A stretch of DNA of 64,000 bases from Alternaria dauci (GCF_042100115.1 NC_091277.1:124001-188000), one strand, 5' to 3'; shown: positions 46,731-58,350, counted from the stretch's first letter. Program-made: numbers and translations. The notes: a model not told the origin generated them from the sequence alone.

Positions 46731-47636
46731 GTTATATGAAGCAGAGTTGAAAAATGATCAGAGCAAGACAAGTCTGGTTAGTCAGTACGAATGTGGTTCA
46801 AAATGTGTCTCAATGTGCCGAAGACAAAGATATAACAGCGCGCGGCTTGTCGCATTTCACAGTAATTTTGGTTCCCGAAAGACGTAGAACCTCGTTCCCT
46901 CCTGCTATTTACCAACAGGTTCTCGGAACCGGTGAGAGCTGAGGAGGGTGGGAGAGTCGCCATCATAGGTTCGAGAGTCAATGCAGTTGCATATGCATGC
47001 GAGGATCGAGATGCAGATGACACCTAATTGGACCCTATACAGGATGTGGCGCACATGAATCTTCTGGCGCTTAGCCAGATGTCCTCTTGTGAATCCTGCA
47101 GGTTGATTGGATCTGGCGAGCAGCAATGGCAGAAAACCAATCATGGTGCAGTACATGGCAGCGTTTAATATCTTGACTGTGCCTCCCACTCACCGGAACG
47201 CCTTCTCCAGACGCGGGGTGACTCGTTGCAGGAACGTGTCATTGGAGATACGCTCGTTATGAACCAATGAAATTGTGGAAATCAACGGAAATTGTTGCGC
47301 AGAGTGCATGTGTTTGCTGGGTGCGACAGGCAGGGCTGTCTTTATACTTGACGTAGTTTATGCGTTCTTGAAGGATATAGACCTATGTTCATGTCATTCT
47401 GAGAGCGATCTGGTGTAGCAATTTGAGTGCAATGCAGTGGACGATAAGAAATTCCGCGATAGATGACAAAATTTAGAAAACGGAGCGCTTGGTAGGATCT
47501 GAGTGATGTTTCAGTGAGTGTGGGTGAAGGTGCGTTGAGGTTGGCCGCGGGGTAGGAATTTCGTTTCGTTAGCGCCAACTCTGACTGCCCACATAATTTC
47601 TGTGCGGCAACAACCACGTCCCGTCACTAACACAAA
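46731..47636. other. Divergent promoter region, HET / eIF3d
   Basis: 906 bases between a HET gene and the eIF3d gene transcribed apart. Small frames here (for example 46905-47189 -) have no support. Confidence 0.45.
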
Positions 47637-49464
47637 ATGGCACCCGCATCACTACTGGACCTCGTGTCCGCGCTGCCCGAGACCGCAGCATGGGGCCCGC
47701 CCGTGACGTCCGAGTCGATGCTCGACGGCGTGCCGTTTGCGCCCTACTCCAAGGCGGACAAGCTGGGTCGCATGGCCGACTGGACTGAGGGCAAGGACCG
47801 CGAGCGGGGAGGGCGCCAGCAGTACGGCAACCGCAACTACCGGGGTAGGGCTGAGTTTATGCTACAAAGAAAGAGCAGGGAGCTAATATTTCATAACAGA
47901 CCAACAGGTGTACGGCGCAAACCAGCAGACCAACCCCTTCGCCATCCAGGCGGCCGAAGAGGAGGCGACCTTCTCCGTCGTCGACAACACACGCACATCA
48001 GCCCGCGGCCGGGGCTTCGGACGAGGCGGCGGCACCGTCTTCCGTGGACGAGGAGGCGCGCGGGGCGGACAGGCGCAGCGCGGCGGGCGGGGCACCTTCC
48101 AGCGCGTGGGCGGCCGTGGTGGAAACCAGTACGACAACCAGCGCGGCGGACGCGGAGGCCGGGGAGGACGCCGTTTTGGCTGGCGCGACGACAAGCCCCA
48201 GCGCAACCGCGATGCCTCGGTGCAGGTCAAGCCCGAGTGGAACGTCATGGAGGAGATTGACTTCTCGCGTCTCAGCAAGCTCAACCTGGACACCCACGAG
48301 GGCGAGGACATTGACAGCTACGGCTTCCTCTACTACTACGACCGCAGCTACGACAAGCAGCCCGGCGCGAGGACCTCGGAGCGCAAACTCAACGTCCTCG
48401 ACCGCGCCGCCTACAATGTCACCACCTCGAGCGACCCCATCCTGCAGGAGCTGGCCGACAAGGACGAGGCGACCGTCTTCGCCACCGACGGCGTCCTGTC
48501 CATGCTCATGTGCGCCACCAAGTCGGTCTACTCGTGGGACTTGGTCTTCACCAAGCGCGGCAACAAGGTCTTCATCGACAAGCGCGACGGCTCAAGTCTC
48601 GACATGGTCACCGTCAACGAGAACGCCGCCGACGCGCCCCTCGAAATCTCCGAAGGCAACAAGGACTCGATCAACAGCCCTGGCGCCCTCATGCTCGAAG
48701 CCACCCACATCAACAACATCTTCCCCCTGCAGGTCGTGTCCGAGTCGGAGACGCAAAAGGTCAACATGCCCCACGAGCACCCCTTCTACAACGAGGAGGT
48801 CGAGACGGACCCGCCAGCCTCCAAGGCATACCGCTACCGCCGCTTCGATCTGTCGCTCGACAAGGACGAGGAGCCGCTGCACCTTGTTGTCCGAACCGAG
48901 CTCGACGCTGTTGTCAAGAACAACATCAATGGCGAAGACCAGTACCTGACCATCAAGGCCCTGAACGAGTTTGACAACAAGGCACAAGGCGCCGGCGGTG
49001 CCCTCGACTGGAGGTCCAAGCTCGCCAGCCAGCGTGGTGCCGTCCTCGCCACGGAGATGAAGAACAACTCTTGCAAGCTTGCCCGCTGGACTGTGCAGAG
49101 CATCCTCGCCAAGGCCGACACCATGAAGCTTGGGTATGTATTTCCGCCATTTCGCGTTGATCCTGGCTAACATGATGATAGTTTCGTGTCCCGCACCAAC
49201 CCCAAGAACAACAACGACCACGTCATCCTCGGTGTCCTTACCGCCAAGCCCCGTGACTTTGCTGCGCAGATGGCACTTAACCTCAATAACGGATGGGCTA
49301 TTGTGCGCACGATCGTTGACATGGTGCTTCGCATGGACGAAGGCAAATACGTACTCGTCAAGGACCCGAACAAGTCCCTTCTCCGACTCTACTCCGTGCC
49401 CATGCACACCTTTGAGGAGGAGGATGTCGAGGAGATGCAGCCCGTTGAGGAGGATGAGGAGTAG
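47637..49464 (+). CDS. Translation initiation factor eIF3 subunit D
   Basis: Three exons, 47637-47844, 47900-49133 and 49182-49464, give 574 residues. Introns of 55 and 48 nt have consistent phases. The N-terminus AAWGPP...[18 protein letters not shown] is typical, followed by an RGG-rich segment (about 95-155), then the conserved cap-binding domain ([65 protein letters not shown]) and an acidic tail. eIF3d (Moe1 in S. pombe) is a peripheral subunit of the 43S-recruiting eIF3 complex and can bind the cap on selected mRNAs. It is absent from S. cerevisiae, so its presence fits a filamentous fungus. Codon bias suggests high expression. Confidence 0.95.
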
Positions 49465-49902
49465 TCTTCTCGCAAGAGGAATCAAAAGTGGTGGGGATCG
49501 GTTTTTTCTTCAGCGATAACTCTGTAGGGATGGTTTATATGATAGACGACATACCATTGAATGATGATGGACACGTGTTGTCCTTGAGCTGATTGAGGGT
49601 TCTGTCGGCGATGTGATATCAATGTCTTGGTCTAGGATGTTTTTTTTTGTGTCCTATGCTGTCACGTGCGACCTGAAGATCTGATCACATGTATTGATCT
49701 CCTATGTAAGACTGTGCACAGACTTATAGCTGCCAAGTAGCGCCGGAGATTACTAGCCTAAACCCTTGCTCGCGCCAACACCTGACTTCCATCATTCTCT
49801 CATGTAACAACAATTCACTTGCGCCTTCTCTTGGACCGGCTCTACATTTTTCTACGACGATGGATATTGAACAACACTACCTCTACTCGCCTGCACTCAA
49901 CC
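49465..49902. other. Intergenic spacer
   Basis: The 3' region of eIF3d and the promoter of the next gene. No gene is seen. Confidence 0.5.
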
Positions 49903-51612
49903 ATGGTCCATGAGGAGCACGAACTCTTAGTTCACATCTCCGCACCCGTCACCCGCCAAAACGACACACTATATCGTTCCTTGGCCGACGCTTATCTTGA
50001 CTTCGAGCCTGGAAATATAATACCCGGACATGCGTCATCACAACGCGGTGCAGATGCGTCAAGCCCGGATGCGGAGACGATCCGGATGAGCGATCCGGCG
50101 CTACTAGATCCTGGTTATTCGTTCCGCTCCGACATCGATATCTCGATCTTATCAACGGGGAGAGATTCTTACGGCAGTTTTCCTTCGGGCGTGTCGCAGA
50201 CGCAGGATAGTCTTGCGCCGCCGTCTAGTCGGCTTGCGCGGCTGGAACAGATTCAGAGGAATTGGAAGGCGCAAGTGAGGACGACGCCCCGGTCAAGTGG
50301 TGCTAGTAAATCACGGGATGCAGAGGGTTGTGATGTCGAGGAAGAGGAGGAGTATGATGATGTCGACACGGCGTTTATCGAAGACACGCAAGATGCGATA
50401 TCGGCGCTGCAGAGCCAGATGCCGGAGAGCTTTGACATGACTGACGAGGATATTACGGAAGACGGGTTAGACGAGGGGCATGTGGAATTTGATGGAGATG
50501 CTGGTATTTTCACGCAAGAGGTTTCTTTGGGCGATGCTGAGTCGACTGGACGGATGGCTGCTGCTGCGACGGAAGAGCCGCTGCAGAGCGAGCTTGAGAG
50601 CAGCTCTCCGTTATCTTGGGAAGATTCAGATGAAGGAGAGCTGGAGGCTGGGAATGTCGCGCAGGAAGTTGCCCCGTCTTTTGATACACCAGACAAGCGT
50701 ATGCCTGCTGGTATAGCAGAGGATACGGTTTCGCCGCTACCTACGCCCTTGCCGAAAGAACACGCTGCAGTTACCGGTCGTCGGAAGAGTGCGCGCCCTC
50801 AAGGGAGCAGAGAAGCAGAAGTTACAGCGCCTGGCCATCCAAAAGTCCGGCCGGAGTCAGAGTTCCATGGTCTACTTCCAGGAGTAAAACGAAGAAGCTC
50901 GCGCTTAAACAACGCGTCGAAGCTATCAGCTCCCTTCAAAATACCCACCGCAGTCACAAGTCGTCATAAGAGTCCACGCACAGAAGACACTGGCGCACCA
51001 GCAGTCCCTTCACATATCCCCACAAACCCGCTTCCCGCGCCCACCCGCGCTGTCGCAAAACCACAGAAAGTCTCTCGCTCGCACGAATCGCCAAGACCAG
51101 CACTCTCACCACCTCACCATCTTACCTCTAACCCAGACGACTCCATCGACTTTTCTCACCTCCCATACAGCGTCCTAGCCCCCGAACCTGAAATCGGTAT
51201 CGAGACCCCTCCGTCCTGGCCCTCGCAAATAACTCCGTACCTCGCCGAGCTCAAAACTTTACACCCGAGTCTCTTCCGACCACACAAACAGCTGGATACA
51301 CCGGCACCCGATACACGAGGGTTTTGGTCTATAAACTGTTCGGCATGGCCTGCGCGGAATCAGAAACTTTTTTGGGATAACTTGGTTGAGAGGCTAGGGG
51401 ATGGGAGGTTGGGTTGGGCGACGAGTTTGCATCGCGAGATTGGGGGAGAGGACGGGGGGAGGAGGGGGTTGGGGGTCGTGAGAGTGTTTTGTTGGGGCGA
51501 GTTGGTGGAAGGTATGTGGGTGGTGTTGTGGGAGTGTTCGGGGGGGAGGGTGAGCGGGGTTGGGGGGAAGTGGGTGGATGCTTGGGGGAGGGTGGTTGTT
51601 GAGATGGAGTAG
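49903..51612 (+). CDS. Conserved fungal protein of unknown function
   Basis: A single exon of about 569 residues. The frame is open from 49819, but the first ATG is at 49903 (MVHEEHELLVHISAPVTRQNDTLYRSLADAYLDFEP). The N-terminal block and the last 130 residues look folded and conserved: YLAELKTLHPSLFRPHKQL, then FWDNLVERLGDGRLGWA, then GVVRVFCWGELVEGMWVVLW and GGKWVDAWGRVVVEME. Between them lies a long acidic and then Ser/Pro/Arg-rich disordered middle with an EEEEEYDDVD stretch. I recognise the ends as typical of an unnamed ascomycete family but know no function. The base composition of the last 250 bases is strikingly G-rich. Confidence 0.7.
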   Translation: MVHEEHELLVHISAPVTRQNDTLYRSLADAYLDFEPGNIIPGHASSQRGADASSPDAETIRMSDPALLDPGYSFRSDIDISILSTGRDSYGSFPSGVSQTQDSLAPPSSRLARLEQIQRNWKAQVRTTPRSSGASKSRDAEGCDVEEEEEYDDVDTAFIEDTQDAISALQSQMPESFDMTDEDITEDGLDEGHVEFDGDAGIFTQEVSLGDAESTGRMAAAATEEPLQSELESSSPLSWEDSDEGELEAGNVAQEVAPSFDTPDKRMPAGIAEDTVSPLPTPLPKEHAAVTGRRKSARPQGSREAEVTAPGHPKVRPESEFHGLLPGVKRRSSRLNNASKLSAPFKIPTAVTSRHKSPRTEDTGAPAVPSHIPTNPLPAPTRAVAKPQKVSRSHESPRPALSPPHHLTSNPDDSIDFSHLPYSVLAPEPEIGIETPPSWPSQITPYLAELKTLHPSLFRPHKQLDTPAPDTRGFWSINCSAWPARNQKLFWDNLVERLGDGRLGWATSLHREIGGEDGGRRGLGVVRVFCWGELVEGMWVVLWECSGGRVSGVGGKWVDAWGRVVVEME

Positions 51613-51923
51613 GGGAGATGAATAGTTTTCTGGATATTCAACTAGACGGGGATTTGAATTTGGTTCTAGAACATGGCATATGTGGATAGTTATCTTCAGA
51701 CAACCTATTCATGTCCAGTTCTTTGAACAAGGGGTTTAGTGATTACTGAGTCCATTACCGAATTAAGGCCATACGAACGTCGCATTCCTGCACGTGTGAA
51801 ACATGGACGCCAAGAGCCACGTCTGAGGGCGCTGACCCCCAACCCATCGAGCACCACAGCGTGCGCGCAACGTGTTTCCCGGCCCACCAAGCGATGTGAT
51901 AACATCACCCGAAAACCGCGATC
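51613..51923. other. Intergenic spacer
   Basis: Short promoter region of the nucleotide pyrophosphatase gene. No gene is seen. Confidence 0.5.
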
Positions 51924-54169
51924 ATGTCTGCGCAACCGCAACTGCAATCGCAACGGGTCGCTAGCTTCGACGCAGGCACAGACGACCGCACCCTCTACGA
52001 CCACACCTCCGACGACAACGACGACGCCTACGACGGCCGACCATCCGGCGACCTCGACGAACGCGATCGCGATATTTTGGATTCGGAGGACGAGCGCGAG
52101 CGGCTGCTTACGCGCGACGATGGCGGGAAAGGGATTTTAGGGCGCACAGGCTTGGGGGTCAAGGTCGGGAAGTGGGATAAGAAGGAGACGAGCGGGCGCA
52201 AGAAAAGCGGTAATGAAGAAGCGAGTGCGCTCATGTATGAAATGGAAGAAGGCATCGGCGCATCGAGTACGAGTTTCAGGTCACGCAGGAGTTCGCAGAG
52301 CGACGAGCAGCGGTTACTTGCGAGCGAGCTGCAGAGGAAGGTATGCGAGAGGCTTACGAATGCGCAAATCAAAAGTGCTAATCTATATCACAGACACGCA
52401 AAAAAAGTCTCTACCGACGGATAGCCATCTACACATCCATCATCATCCTCTTCGTCGTCCTCCTCACAGCCACATACAACCTCTCCACCCCAAAACCCAC
52501 CACGAGCGCCGTCCCCCTAGTCTCAAACGGCACCTCGCTCTTCGCCCCAACCACAATCCTCATCTCCCTCGACGGCTTCCGCGCAGACTTCCTATACCGC
52601 AACCTCACGCCCACGCTCAACCAGTTCGTCCGCGAGGGCATATCGCCAAAGTACATGATGCCCAGCTTCCCCAGCGTCACATTCCCAAACCACTACACAA
52701 TGGCCACCGGCCTGTACCCGGAGGCGCACGGCGTCGTCGGAAACACATTCTGGGACCCGGACTTGCGGAAAGAGTTTTATTATACGGATCCAGAGCGTAG
52801 TTTGCAGGCGCACTGGTGGGGCGGCGAGCCGCTGTGGGTGACGGCTGAGAAACAGGGTGTGCGGACGGCGGTGCACATGTGGCCTGGTTCTGAGGCAGAT
52901 ATTTTGCATCAGAAGATTGCGTATGTGGATAAGTATAATGGGTCCGAGGTGCTGGGTAGCAAGGTCGATCGCATAATGGCGCTGCTGGATGTACCGGGTC
53001 CAAAGGATGTTGGTGCGAAGGCGGAGAAGCCGAGGCCCCAACTCATTGCAGCGTATGTTCCTGATGTGGATGGCGACGGGCACCGCTATGGGCCTAATAG
53101 CACTGAGATCCGCAAGACGATTGCAAACGCCGATGCGATGGTGGGTGGTATCTTGTCTGGCCTGCAAGCACGGAATCTCACGGGCATTGTCAACGTGATC
53201 ATTGTGAGCGACCACGGTATGGCGACGACGGACGTGACGAGATTGATCCAGTTGGAAGACTTGATCGATCCGCAGGAACTGGAACATGTAGATGGCTGGC
53301 CACTCTACGGATTACGTCCCAAGGACCCTTCGTCCCTCCACCGGCTATACAACCAGCTCAAAGAACGCACAAAAGAGAATCCAAACGTAGACGTCTACCT
53401 CCGCGACGAAGATATGCCGCCACGGTACCATTTTAGTCAAAACGCGAGAATCGCACCGCTCTGGATCGTGCCCAAGACGGGCTGGGCCATTGTAACAAGA
53501 GACGAATTCGACGTCGAAGCCGGGAAAAAGAATGGCGACGTGTATCATCCGCGGGGCCTGCACGGCTACGATTTTGAACATCCGTTGATGAGGGCGGTTT
53601 TTATTGCAAAGGGACCTGCGTTCCCGCATGTGCCGGGGAGTAGAATGGACCCGTTTCAGAATATCGAGTTGTATAACATTGTATGCGATACCATCGGGCT
53701 GACACCGGCGCCTAACAACGGGACGTTACGCTTACCGCTGAAACCCGTCGGACTCCACGATGACAACGAGGATATCCCCGGAAACGAGAATCATACACCC
53801 GCGGACCCTGTTCCTGCTTACATCATCTCTTCTTCTTCTTCATCCGCTATACCGTCATCATCGAACCTCGCATCCATGGACCTCACATCCCTATCCTCCA
53901 TCGCCGCATCCGCATCCGGAATGGAAGATACGTCTCCGTCCCTCCATGACGAAGTTCCGCCTCGACCCACACCGGCGGATGGAAGCAAAGACGAGCTCAA
54001 GAACAAGCAGGGCGACGCAGAAGCGAGTAAGGGGGCGGAGAAGGAGAAGCAGAGTTGGTGGGAGTGGTTGACGCATAAGGCGGATGGGGTTAAGGATTGG
54101 GTGGATGGGTTTATTCATGATCATGTTCCAGGGGAGGAGGAGAGCGAGAAGAAGAAGGGTGGTGGTTAG
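51924..54169 (+). CDS. Type II membrane nucleotide pyrophosphatase/phosphodiesterase (NPP)
   Basis: Two exons, 51924-52340 and 52394-54169, give 730 residues. The intron (donor GTATGC, acceptor CAG) is phase 0. An acidic cytosolic N-terminus (139 residues) is followed by one membrane anchor (about 149-168, SIIILFVVLLTATY) and an extracellular or lumenal catalytic domain of the alkaline-phosphatase superfamily. Metal and catalytic residues are visible: D199 (LISLDGFR), the nucleophile T235 (SVTFPNH), VPDVDGDGHRYGP, VSDHGM, and RGLHGYD. Like yeast Npp1/Npp2 it would hydrolyse extracellular nucleotides and sugar nucleotides, possibly to gain phosphate. A Ser-rich stretch and a Lys/Glu-rich C-terminus extend beyond the usual family length. 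Confidence 0.9.
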
Positions 54170-54481
54170 TAGGGGGAGAAGTGTTGATGGAGATTTGCGC
54201 GGGGTCTTGGGTGTTTGGTTCTGGTGGAGATGGAAGAGCTTTGGTAAGCGCTTGTCGGACATGATTCTTCGTGAGTTTATTTGTTGTTAACTCTTGATTC
54301 TAGAAAGCAGTTGTGGAAGCAATGATACCCAATGTCTTGTTCTGCGAACTCTACTTTGTCCATCACATGTTATCAGTATGCTTCGATCCGATTGTAATAA
54401 GTTGGTTATTATTTCATTCCATTCATGTCGCTGCAATCTAAAAAAAAACTAGAAAGAAGAAGAAGAAAAGCCAGGCAAAGT
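54170..54481. other. Convergent spacer
   Basis: It lies between the 3' ends of the NPP gene and of the extended reading frame of the flavodoxin-like gene. A-rich and AGA-rich runs at 54440-54470 are the likely 3' UTR of the latter. Confidence 0.5.
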
Positions 54482-54685
54482 CTACATGATATCGCACTTT
54501 GCAGGTAATCCACACGGACCACCCTCCTTCTCCGCATCTTCTCCCGTCTTCTGCTGGGGTTGCGAGGATGTAGCAGGAGCAGAAGCAGGCGCAGCAGCAG
54601 CAGAAGTATTACCGTTTGTCGCCGCCACCCCATTCCCTACCACCTTCTTCTCACCAACATCACCAGCAGCCTTCCCATCATCTAG
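54482..54685 (-). other. In-frame readthrough extension ending in a CaaX box
   Basis: Directly after the TGA stop (54688-54686) the same frame continues CTA GAT GAT GGG and stays open for 67 codons to TAG at 54484-54482. The product would be a Gly/Ala/Thr-rich, then Glu/Lys-rich linker finishing PCGLPAKCDIM. The last four residues, C-D-I-M, fit a farnesylation CaaX box, and an upstream cysteine could be palmitoylated. TGA followed by CTA is the established high-readthrough context. I found no intron that would bypass the stop: skipping it from the GT at 54689 would need an AG at codon positions 1-2 downstream, and none exists in this extension. See findings. Confidence 0.75.
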
Positions 54686-55520
54686 TCACGGATGCGCCTT
54701 AGCAACCGCCTCATAAAACGCCTTACCCTGCGCCTGCGCAATACTCAACTCCAACTCCGTCGGCTGCCTCGACCCATCGGCACCCGAGAACGTACCCGCG
54801 CCCCACGGGCTCCCGCCATGAATCTCTTCCAGATTCGCCAACTGGGCAAACGCCGTCTTGTACCCCAAAGGCACATAGATGAACCCGTGGTGCACAAGCG
54901 TGCTCATACTAGTAATCGCGGTTGTCTCCTGGCCGCCGCCCATGGTACCCGTGGACACAAAGACGCCGGCGTATTTACCCCAGAAGGAACCTTGTTGCCA
55001 TTGCTTGCCCGTCTTGTCCCAGAAGGTCTTGAATTGCGCGGGGAAGTTGCCGTAGCGCGTGGGGATGCCGAAGAGGATGCCGTCGAATTCTTCGAGCACG
55101 GAGGGGTCTTCGAGGACGGGGACGGAGGATTCTTTGGGTGGGGCGTGCATCTTGGTGAGGACTTCTTGGGGGAGGGTCTCGGCGACTCTGTGGGTGGTGG
55201 GTTAGTGAGGGGGTTCGTTGGGTTGGGGAGAGGGGATGAGGGGGGTTGGTTATGATTGCGAGCTGGAGATTGGAGTGTTAGGTGCTGGATAGAGGGACTT
55301 ACTGGAACAGCTTGGCATCACCGCCAGCCTCTTGGATACCCTTTAGCTCAGCGTCGGCCTGTTGTAACCATGTTAGCAGAAGTACTCAATCGAGGATGGG
55401 AGAAGTAAGTGGGGAGCCGTTGGCAAACAGCATCTCCCACAAGACAACAAAGCATCAACCTACCAGCTTCTTGATGTGGCCGTACATGGAGTAGTACACA
55501 ATCGCAATCTTGGGAGCCAT
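54686..55520 (-). CDS. Flavodoxin-like NAD(P)H:quinone reductase (Alt a 7 / Pst2 / WrbA family)
   Basis: Three exons on the minus strand, 55520-55464, 55358-55303 and 55187-54686, give 204 residues up to the TGA. Introns are 105 and 115 nt. The start is MAPKIAIVYYSMYGHIKKLA, with the FMN phosphate loop (S11-M12-Y13-G14-H15). Further FMN-site motifs are FGIPTRYGNFPAQFKTFWD, FVSTGTMGGGQETT and SPWGAGTF. WrbA/Pst2 enzymes reduce quinones by two electrons and protect from oxidative stress; in yeast, relatives sit on the plasma membrane at eisosomes. Length equals the known Alternaria allergen Alt a 7. The stop is TGA-CTA and is followed by a long in-frame extension with a CaaX end, so a minor membrane-bound isoform is predicted. 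Confidence 0.95.
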
Positions 55521-56855
55521 CTTGCACAAATCAGGGTATCAAACAACGACAACAGAGAGAGGGATAGAGCAAGTAAAGCAGTGTGTATATGTCGAAGACA
55601 AAGGAAGTAACTTGACAACCATCCAAGGCGGGGTGTCCCCTTCCTCTTTATACCCTCCACCCACCTACTATATTTAACCCTGTCTGTTCCAACTTCCGGT
55701 TCTCTCCACCCATTCTTGCGTCCACCCCCTGGCCCCGATCTCCAGCTTCTCGAAATACATCATGCCATACTGTGCCCGGTCCAATAGCACCGAGACCACT
55801 TGCATACAGTACAGTCCAGCAAGGTAGCTAAGCTTGCATAGCAGTTGGCTAGCAGCTTTGCGCCATTCTGCCGCACGCCTATCCTGCATGCGGTATCGCG
55901 GCACGGCTAGCGCCCCACATATCCCCGACGCAGTAGCGTCATTGATCATTTCCAACGATTACATGAGCCTTTGGTAAGGTGATTAACTGCCAACGGGGCA
56001 GGGAGATTTTTTTTGCTCTTCGCTAGCAAGAATACGATCATGCAGCCGGGCATTTTTCTTGTTTCGAGAACCCGGCATACCTGCCACCAACTCTGCTTTG
56101 GCATCTGAGTTCCCGGGACCCGAGATACGAGATTCAGCAAAGCACATCATTCGGTATCCGGCATACTGTGCCAGCTCTGTATCCTTACTACTTACCACAT
56201 CGAGTCGCTAGCACACAGCACATTCACTTAGGTAAAGCTGATAAGCTCAGATAGAGAAAGAGGTCGGCATCCGGAGTACAGCTGCTGCAAAGGATGACTA
56301 TGCGGTGTGTAAGCAGAGCACTGCGGAAATGTACCTTGCGCTTGTCCGCTTTGGGAGAGTCTGGGTGCATGGGCTGCAGGTGCGGGGTGGGCGATTGCCA
56401 AGCTGAGGAGCTGTTTGGCAAATTTAGAGCAGAGGTTTCGCGAACTTTCTTTTATCGCAAGGTGTCTGCGTTGCTCGATGCACTGTCGGTGATCATGTAT
56501 GCGTTAGGATGGACGGAGCACAGCTGAGCCAGAGACGACGCCAGATGAGTGTGACAAGTTGATTCATTATGTTGGTTGAGGGCCAGACGCTAAAATGCTA
56601 ACAAGATGCAAAGACAAAAAACAAAAAGACACCCCACCATCCCAACGGAAATGCACCCAGTAGTCGCTTTTGAGACATGGCCATGCTCTCGTTTATCAAA
56701 TCCTCCAAATGCATGAATACAATGTGGCTGCTCCAGCCTGGTATCTTTTTGGCTCCAGGCCTGTCGCTCATGCATGTGGTCGTAATGTCGTAAGTAAAAA
56801 GGTTGGTGATAAAGGGTACAGGTTGAAGTGAAGTTTCGGCCGTCATCTGTCGCAG
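55521..56855. other. Intergenic region
   Basis: Upstream of the flavodoxin-like gene and downstream of the F-box/LRR gene. Short frames only; none has support. Confidence 0.45.
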
Positions 56856-58350
56856 CTAAGTCTGAATGGAGAGGAGCCTCCTGCGAACACCAGCCAAAAA
56901 ATCGGCTTCGTCGATGCGCTGGAATTGCGCCTCTTCTTCTTTTCCGTAGAGACCGGTGCTGCCATATGGTCCCTTGCCGCTGAAGTCGACGTTCTGCGGC
57001 CAGTGTCCATCCGACGAGATCTGCGCCAGCGAAAAGTCGCCATGCACGGATCGGAAGCCGGGCTCGAAGATGCACTCTGCGAAGAAGAGCTCGACGTACA
57101 GATCGCGGGGGATGGCGCTCTCCGCGCGGAGGCGGATGAAGCGACGAGCTTGCTCTAGGAGCTTCTGCAGGGCGTCGGTAGCCTCCTGGGTGGAGCGACC
57201 GTCTTCGTGCTCGCACAAGTGCAAAGCACGTACCTGCAGGTCGCCGGCAAACTTTGCATCGTCGTTGGAGAAGAGGTGGGAGCATACAGAAGGCAGCGAG
57301 ATGGAAAGCGTCTCGAGCTTGGGGCAGTTTCGGAACGTGTCGCACAGATGCTCAGAGTCGCTCGGAGATCCCGGGTGCGGGTGCCAGAAGCCATCTTGTG
57401 ACCGCGGGCTGTGCTCTAGAACGCGGAGAGTCTTGCGAGACGCCTTGACAATGGCCATGACACCGTCGATGGTAATGGACGAGTTGCAGGTCAAGTGGAA
57501 TTCTTCCAGCTGAGTGGCAGTGCGCGCAATGGCGAAGAGATCATTGTCGGTGATGGGCATGAAGCTAGTGTCGCCAAAGATCTTCAGCCGTCGCAGCTGG
57601 CTAAAGTTGACCGACTGCAGCGGCTCCAGATCGACGAGATTGTCCTTGTCTGTTGCCTGCTGCGAGGTAGGGTCGACACATTGGAGTTCCAATGACTGCA
57701 GTGGCTTGCCAGTACCAGTGAGCACAGTCCGCCAGGCCTTGGCGTCCACGTGACGGATGGTCGTCCACGGAAGAGACAGTGAAGTGATGTTGGTGCAGTT
57801 CCTGAGCGACTGGAACACGAGACGGTCGGTTTCGGCGGTATAGAAGCCGTGCACCCACATGCGCTTGATCTTGGCAGCCACCTCGGGGTAGTCGTTGCAG
57901 ATGCTCACCGTCCGCTTGAGAGAGGCGAAAGGGTCGCGGTACACAGCTGTGCCGGTCGGACGGTCAATGAGTTCGTAGAGCGGGTAGCTCTCTCGCCTGT
58001 TGGACAGTTCGGCCCATCGCTGTGTTGGTTAGCATGGTAATGACGGCAAGTAAGTCGAGCGTGCTCACCTCTCCGCCCTTCCAGCGACGGATGTAGACGT
58101 CCTTGATGGAGTGCTCCAGCGCCCACTCGTGCCACTTCCAGCAGACGGATCGCAGTGTGGCAGTCGCGTCCCACTTGAGGAGCTCTGGCGGAACCGGGCC
58201 TCTCACATAGCGCTGGAGCTTGGCCCTCTCGAGCGGCAGTGGTGCTTGCTGGAGGCCGAATGTATACGTGGGGCCATCACGTATGTTGGCCTTGGTAACC
58301 TCCTCAAGGATCTGGGAAAGGACTTCGTAGGGAAAGTCGTTGATGTGCAT
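56856..58350 (-). CDS. F-box / leucine-rich-repeat-like protein
   Basis: Two exons, 58350-58069 and 58019-56856, give 481 residues. The intron (58068-58020) has donor GTGAGC, branch CTAAC and acceptor CAG, phase 0. The N-terminus (MHINDFPYEVLSQILEEV, then ATLRSVCWKWHEWALEHSI) is a good F-box, the Skp1-binding part of SCF ubiquitin ligases. After it come irregular leucine-rich repeats (ITSLSLPW, LQSLELQCV, LRRLKIFGD, LEEFHLTCN, LETLSISL) that would bind the substrate. The C-terminus (GFRSVHGDFSLAQISSDGHW) has no known fold. Substrate unknown. A TATA-like palindrome lies about 78 bases upstream. Confidence 0.85.

Noticed and set aside
48044..48949. 301-codon plus-strand frame inside eIF3d
   Set aside because: Ser/Thr/Arg-rich alternative frame caused by strong codon bias in eIF3d, with no domain.
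48592..49485. 297-codon minus-strand frame across eIF3d
   Set aside because: Antisense shadow of a confidently identified gene.
54482..54688. Selenocysteine at the in-frame TGA, or an intron that removes it
   Set aside because: Ascomycetes lack the selenocysteine machinery. An intron beginning at the GT at 54689 would need an AG at codon positions 1-2 downstream to keep frame, and none exists in the extension; the frame is continuous without splicing.
56590..57345. 251-codon minus-strand frame
   Set aside because: A shifted frame over the C-terminal part of the F-box/LRR gene; the real frame carries the LRR-like repeats.
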